This document shows positions 24,919-27,292 of a DNA stretch of 27,292 nt, piece after piece. The stretch is from JBBQUP01 sp038212305 (GTDB taxonomy: Bacteria > Bacteroidota > Bacteroidia > Bacteroidales > Marinilabiliaceae): the NCBI GenBank assembly GCA_038212305.1, contig JBBQUP010000045.1, positions 1 through 27,292 on the forward strand, read 5' to 3'. Position 1 is the first letter of the stretch, and each line of letters starts with the position of its first letter. A model generated the notes under the pieces. The model was not told the origin of the DNA. It ran no database searches and saw nothing but the letters and a program-made list of their open reading frames with translations. The position numbers were made by a program, and so were the translations under genes.

Positions 24919-24974
24919 GTTTAGGGACTTAGGGTTTGAGGTTAAAGGTTTAAGGTTTAAGGTTTGGGGTTTCA
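24916..24974. repeat. GTTTAAG-type short tandem repeats
   Basis: Directly after the oxidoreductase stop the sequence consists of variants of a 7-base unit: GGTTTAG, GGTTTGA, GGTTAAA, GGTTTAA twice, then GGTTTGG. The resemblance to telomeric repeats is superficial. There is no gene in it. Confidence 0.75.
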
Positions 24975-24998
24975 GTTGATTGTTAAACTTAGAATAAC

Positions 24999-25347
24999 CT
25001 ATTCAGCAACAATTCGTTGTATCATAATCCATTGTCCACAATTGATGTTTATTTGTTTCCAATCGAGTTTTACATTAAGCGGAAAAGTGGCTGTTTCTAA
25101 ATTAAAATTTGAATTAATGGGAAGTGAGTCAAAATTTTAATTTGTCCCATCAATTGTAATCAGCCAACCTCCACAACAAATGCAATATCTAAGATCAGCG
25201 CCTATAATTGTTCCCGTTGACAGATAAGAATTGATGAACTCGGTTCTTAATTGAGCCATTTTGTTCTGAAAGTTTTTAATCGCTTCAATCACTTCGCCTT
25301 TTGTGTAAATGATTTTGTGTGAGTAGTTTCCGTTTTCAGCTACAATC
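24999..25347 (-). pseudogene. Gene of unknown function, truncated by IS21 and carrying an in-frame stop
   Basis: Reading right to left, codons flow from the IS boundary at about 25347 through a plausible helix (EVIEAIKNFQNKMAQLRTEF) and a Cys-rich strand (DLRYCICCGGWLITIDGTN) to a TAA at 25137-25139. The same frame continues for about 45 more residues (FDSLPINSNFNLE, then FPLNVKLDWKQIN, then NCGQWIMIQRIVAE) to a TAG at 24999. The reading beyond the stop is protein-like, and a single base change from Tyr TAT or TAC would give the TAA. The 5' part is missing. I do not recognise the family; the two damages make it a likely dead gene. Confidence 0.6.
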
Positions 25348-25535
25348 TGAATATTTCGGAGCAAACTGTACAACTAATTTCGCTTTAAACTGTACAATAT
25401 ATTTCGGATCAAAGTGTACAACTTTTCAGGCTTATTTTTAGGTGAAAAAAGTTTTTTTGGCGGGAGGCGCAGCCTTCACTTCGGCTGACATTCCGGCATA
25501 AACTGTACAACTCGTTTCGGATCAAAGGGTACAAC
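25348..25535 (+). repeat. IS21 left-end multiple repeats
   Basis: Copies of a unit resembling ATTTCGGATCAAAGTGTACA followed by AC are seen at 25351-25374 (TTTCGGAGCAAACTGTACAA), 25375-25398 (degenerate), 25399-25422 and 25512-25535, with a part copy AACTGTACAAC at 25501-25511. IS21 transposase binds such repeats. The gap between the third and fourth copies includes a short hairpin CAGCC/GGCTG. Confidence 0.75.
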
Positions 25536-25594
25536 TTATTCTATTTAAAAAGAGATTGATTTGTGACTTTTGTACCTCACTTAAAAAAGGTACA

Positions 25595-27292
25595 ATGGCA
25601 AACAAATCGATTAACATGACACAGATTAGACGAATTATTCAATTACGAGCCCACGGGTTTAGTAAATTAAAGATTTCCAAATCTTTACCAATCCATAGAG
25701 TAACCCTCGATGGTTATATCAAAAAACTAGAAGCTACTGGTCTGAGTAACGATGATTTATTGCAATATAGCGATGAGAATCTTTGTTCAATCGCTTACAA
25801 TACGGTGATAACCAATATCGTTGAGCCCCGTTTAGATGAGCTCAAAACACATTTGCAAATCGTCAAAAACGAACTGACACAAACAGGTGTAACTCGCTTA
25901 TTGTTGTGGGAAGAATATCGATTAAAACACCCCGATGGTTATGGTTATACGCAGTTTTGCGAGTATTTTTCGCAGCATTTGAAGCTAAGCCAAGCGACAA
26001 TGTATTTTTCTCATCGTGCAGGCGAATATTTACAAATCGATTTTACTGGAAAACAGCTTCATTACTTCGATTCTAGTACAGGTGAGCTTATTGCATGTCC
26101 AGTATTAGTTTGCACATTACCATGCAGCGGATACACTTACGTTGAAGCCCTTTGCTCAGCTAAACAAGAGCCGATGTTTTGTGCGCTCAATCGATGCTTG
26201 GAATATCTCGGCGGAGTGCCTCGCAACATATTAAGCGACAATATGAAACAATACATCGATAAGAACAGTCGTTATGAGTTTAAATTTCAGGAACTCGCCA
26301 CCCAGTGGGCGGTTCATTACAATACCAATTTAGAGGCAACACGACCACGAAAACCCAAAGACAAGCCAAGTGTCGAGAACAGTGTTTATCATTCTTATCT
26401 GCGTATTTATGCTCGATTGCGAAACGAAGAATTCTTCTCTCTTTTTGATTTAAATAAACGAATACGCGAGTTGTTGGAGCTTCACAATCAGAGCTCGTTT
26501 CAGAAACTCCCAGGCAGCCGTAGCGAACGTTTTATAAATATCGAAAAACCTCATTTAAAGCCACTTCCGGCAGAACCATTTACTATAAAGCACGCTACAA
26601 GTGCCAAAGTTCAACGAAATTATCATGTTGTTTTGGGTGAAGATTATCATCTGTATAGTGTTCCATATAAGCACATTGGACAAAAAACGAATATCGTTTA
26701 TGATCAGCAAAGTGTTGAAATATTTATTGGGTTCGAACGAATAGCAACTCATAAACGCAATTTCCGAAAGCACTCCTATTCCACTATACCCGACCACATA
26801 CCCGAAAAACACCTCAAATACAACGAAACATTGGGTTGGGATGCCGATTTCTTCTTGGCTCATGCTGCTAAAGTTGGCGAAAATGCAACCTCTGTTTTCA
26901 CTCAAGTACTCGCATCGAAAGATTTTATCGAACAAACCTACAACGCTTGTTTAGGCCTAAAACGGTTGTCGGAAATATATGAATTCGTTCGTTTTGAGGC
27001 TGCTTGTAAAAGAGCATTGCGTGGCGCAAGAGTAAACTATGGTATCATCAAAAATATATTAGAAAACAATCTCGATAAACTACTTGATATACATCAAACA
27101 ACAATATTGTTTGATGATCACGAAAATCTCAGAGGAGCACTTAATTACAAGCTATATTGTTGTATAATAATAGGTTGCATAAATATTTTTTGGTTTTTCA
27201 AAAACCTACCCCCCTCAAAAGAGCGACATTTGTATGCCCACAGGGCTTTTATTTCGACTTGTTATGCGCTTTATGTAGGAACGCCTACCCTC
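25595..27292 (+). CDS. istA: IS21-family transposase IstA, reading on to the window edge without a stop
   Basis: An open frame of 566 codons with no stop before the edge. An N-terminal helix-turn-helix covers about 8-48 (QIRRIIQLRAHGFSKLKISK). The DDE catalytic residues are Asp149 in QIDFTGK, Asp215 in ILSDNMKQ and Glu261 in KPSVENSV. The C-terminal domain runs to about residue 518 with DDHENLRGALNYK, close to where IstA normally ends with a HxNIRGxxYY-like motif. The next 48 codons (beginning LYCCIIIGCINIFWFF) look unrelated to IstA or IstB. The native stop is thus missing, and the reading frame enters foreign or rearranged DNA near 27150. The transposase core appears intact, but without istB the element may not move. 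Confidence 0.88.
   Translation, partial: MANKSINMTQIRRIIQLRAHGFSKLKISKSLPIHRVTLDGYIKKLEATGLSNDDLLQYSDENLCSIAYNTVITNIVEPRLDELKTHLQIVKNELTQTGVTRLLLWEEYRLKHPDGYGYTQFCEYFSQHLKLSQATMYFSHRAGEYLQIDFTGKQLHYFDSSTGELIACPVLVCTLPCSGYTYVEALCSAKQEPMFCALNRCLEYLGGVPRNILSDNMKQYIDKNSRYEFKFQELATQWAVHYNTNLEATRPRKPKDKPSVENSVYHSYLRIYARLRNEEFFSLFDLNKRIRELLELHNQSSFQKLPGSRSERFINIEKPHLKPLPAEPFTIKHATSAKVQRNYHVVLGEDYHLYSVPYKHIGQKTNIVYDQQSVEIFIGFERIATHKRNFRKHSYSTIPDHIPEKHLKYNETLGWDADFFLAHAAKVGENATSVFTQVLASKDFIEQTYNACLGLKRLSEIYEFVRFEAACKRALRGARVNYGIIKNILENNLDKLLDIHQTTILFDDHENLRGALNYKLYCCIIIGCINIFWFFKNLPPSKERHLYAHRAFISTCYALYVGTPTL
27151..27292. other. Sequence after istA that is neither IstA nor istB
   Basis: About 140 bases at the edge. 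It contains a 7-bp inverted repeat, GGTTTTT and AAAAACC, with a single central base (27191-27205), then a region rich in short C runs. Neither strand gives an IstB match such as an AAA+ Walker motif. The junction could be a deletion, another insertion or an assembly join. Confidence 0.45.

Larger units (their letters stand above)
25348..27292 (+). mobile_element. IS21-family insertion sequence, left part, incomplete or running off the window
   Basis: The left end shows the multiple internal repeats typical of IS21 (25348-25535), then istA. The likely terminal TG is at 25348, inside the disrupted gene on the left. istB, which should follow istA directly, is not seen in the last 140 bases, and the right end is not in the window. 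The element is either rearranged after istA or continues in an unusual form outside. Confidence 0.85.

Noticed and set aside
26729..26745. GGGTTCGAACGAATAGC, resembling a tRNA T-arm
   Set aside because: It lies in the istA reading frame and no acceptor, D or anticodon arms can be built around it.
26555..26935. 126-codon minus-strand open frame within istA
   Set aside because: Antisense to the conserved C-terminal half of the transposase.

Overview
The window looks like chromosomal DNA of an anaerobic, fermentative member of the Bacteroidota, probably Bacteroidales or Marinilabiliales. The evidence is low G+C, almost no Shine-Dalgarno sequences, TAnnTTTG-type promoter boxes, a secreted protease with a type IX secretion C-terminal domain, and Bacteroidota families such as DUF6132, DUF6340 and a TonB-domain/plug-domain fusion. 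No RNA gene, CRISPR array or prophage was seen.

Layout. Positions 1-2266 hold a possible truncated gene fragment, a DUF6132 membrane protein and an orphan chemoreceptor, all on the minus strand. Positions 2484-8299 are on the plus strand: sucD without sucC, an imperfect inverted repeat, a FabG-like reductase with a clear terminator, an iron-type alcohol dehydrogenase, a DUF6340 lipoprotein and a PBP4-type D,D-peptidase whose start abuts the lipoprotein stop. A convergent YitT/DUF2179 membrane protein follows. Then come about 770 bases without a gene, a small unknown protein and the secreted TonB/plug fusion.

Positions 11523-17117 are the metabolic core: phosphate acetyltransferase, a divergent 3-hydroxyacyl-CoA dehydrogenase-like protein, acetate kinase, phosphate butyryltransferase and butyrate kinase, all on one strand. 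This set can turn acetyl-CoA and butyryl-CoA (or branched acyl-CoA) into acids with ATP formation. With SucD and the alcohol dehydrogenase nearby, the region suggests acid- and alcohol-forming fermentation. The dehydrogenase-like protein keeps the His and Glu of its family but differs at other active-site positions. The pta leader can form a hairpin.

Positions 17303-24918 hold a T9SS-exported trypsin-like protease, a DUF2238 membrane protein, a GIN-domain (DUF2807) protein, a Snf2-family helicase and a flavodoxin-like NAD(P)H oxidoreductase. The oxidoreductase gene is flanked by an 8-base tandem array and a GTTTAAG-type array. From about 25000 to the end the region is damaged: a gene of unknown function has lost its 5' end to an IS21-family element and also carries an in-frame stop. 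The element's istA continues in frame past its expected C-terminus to the window edge with no recognisable istB.

I did not find a clear unknown defence or mobile system. The best leads are the acyl-phosphate cluster with its divergent dehydrogenase and leader hairpin, the TonB/plug fusion, and the broken IS21 locus.
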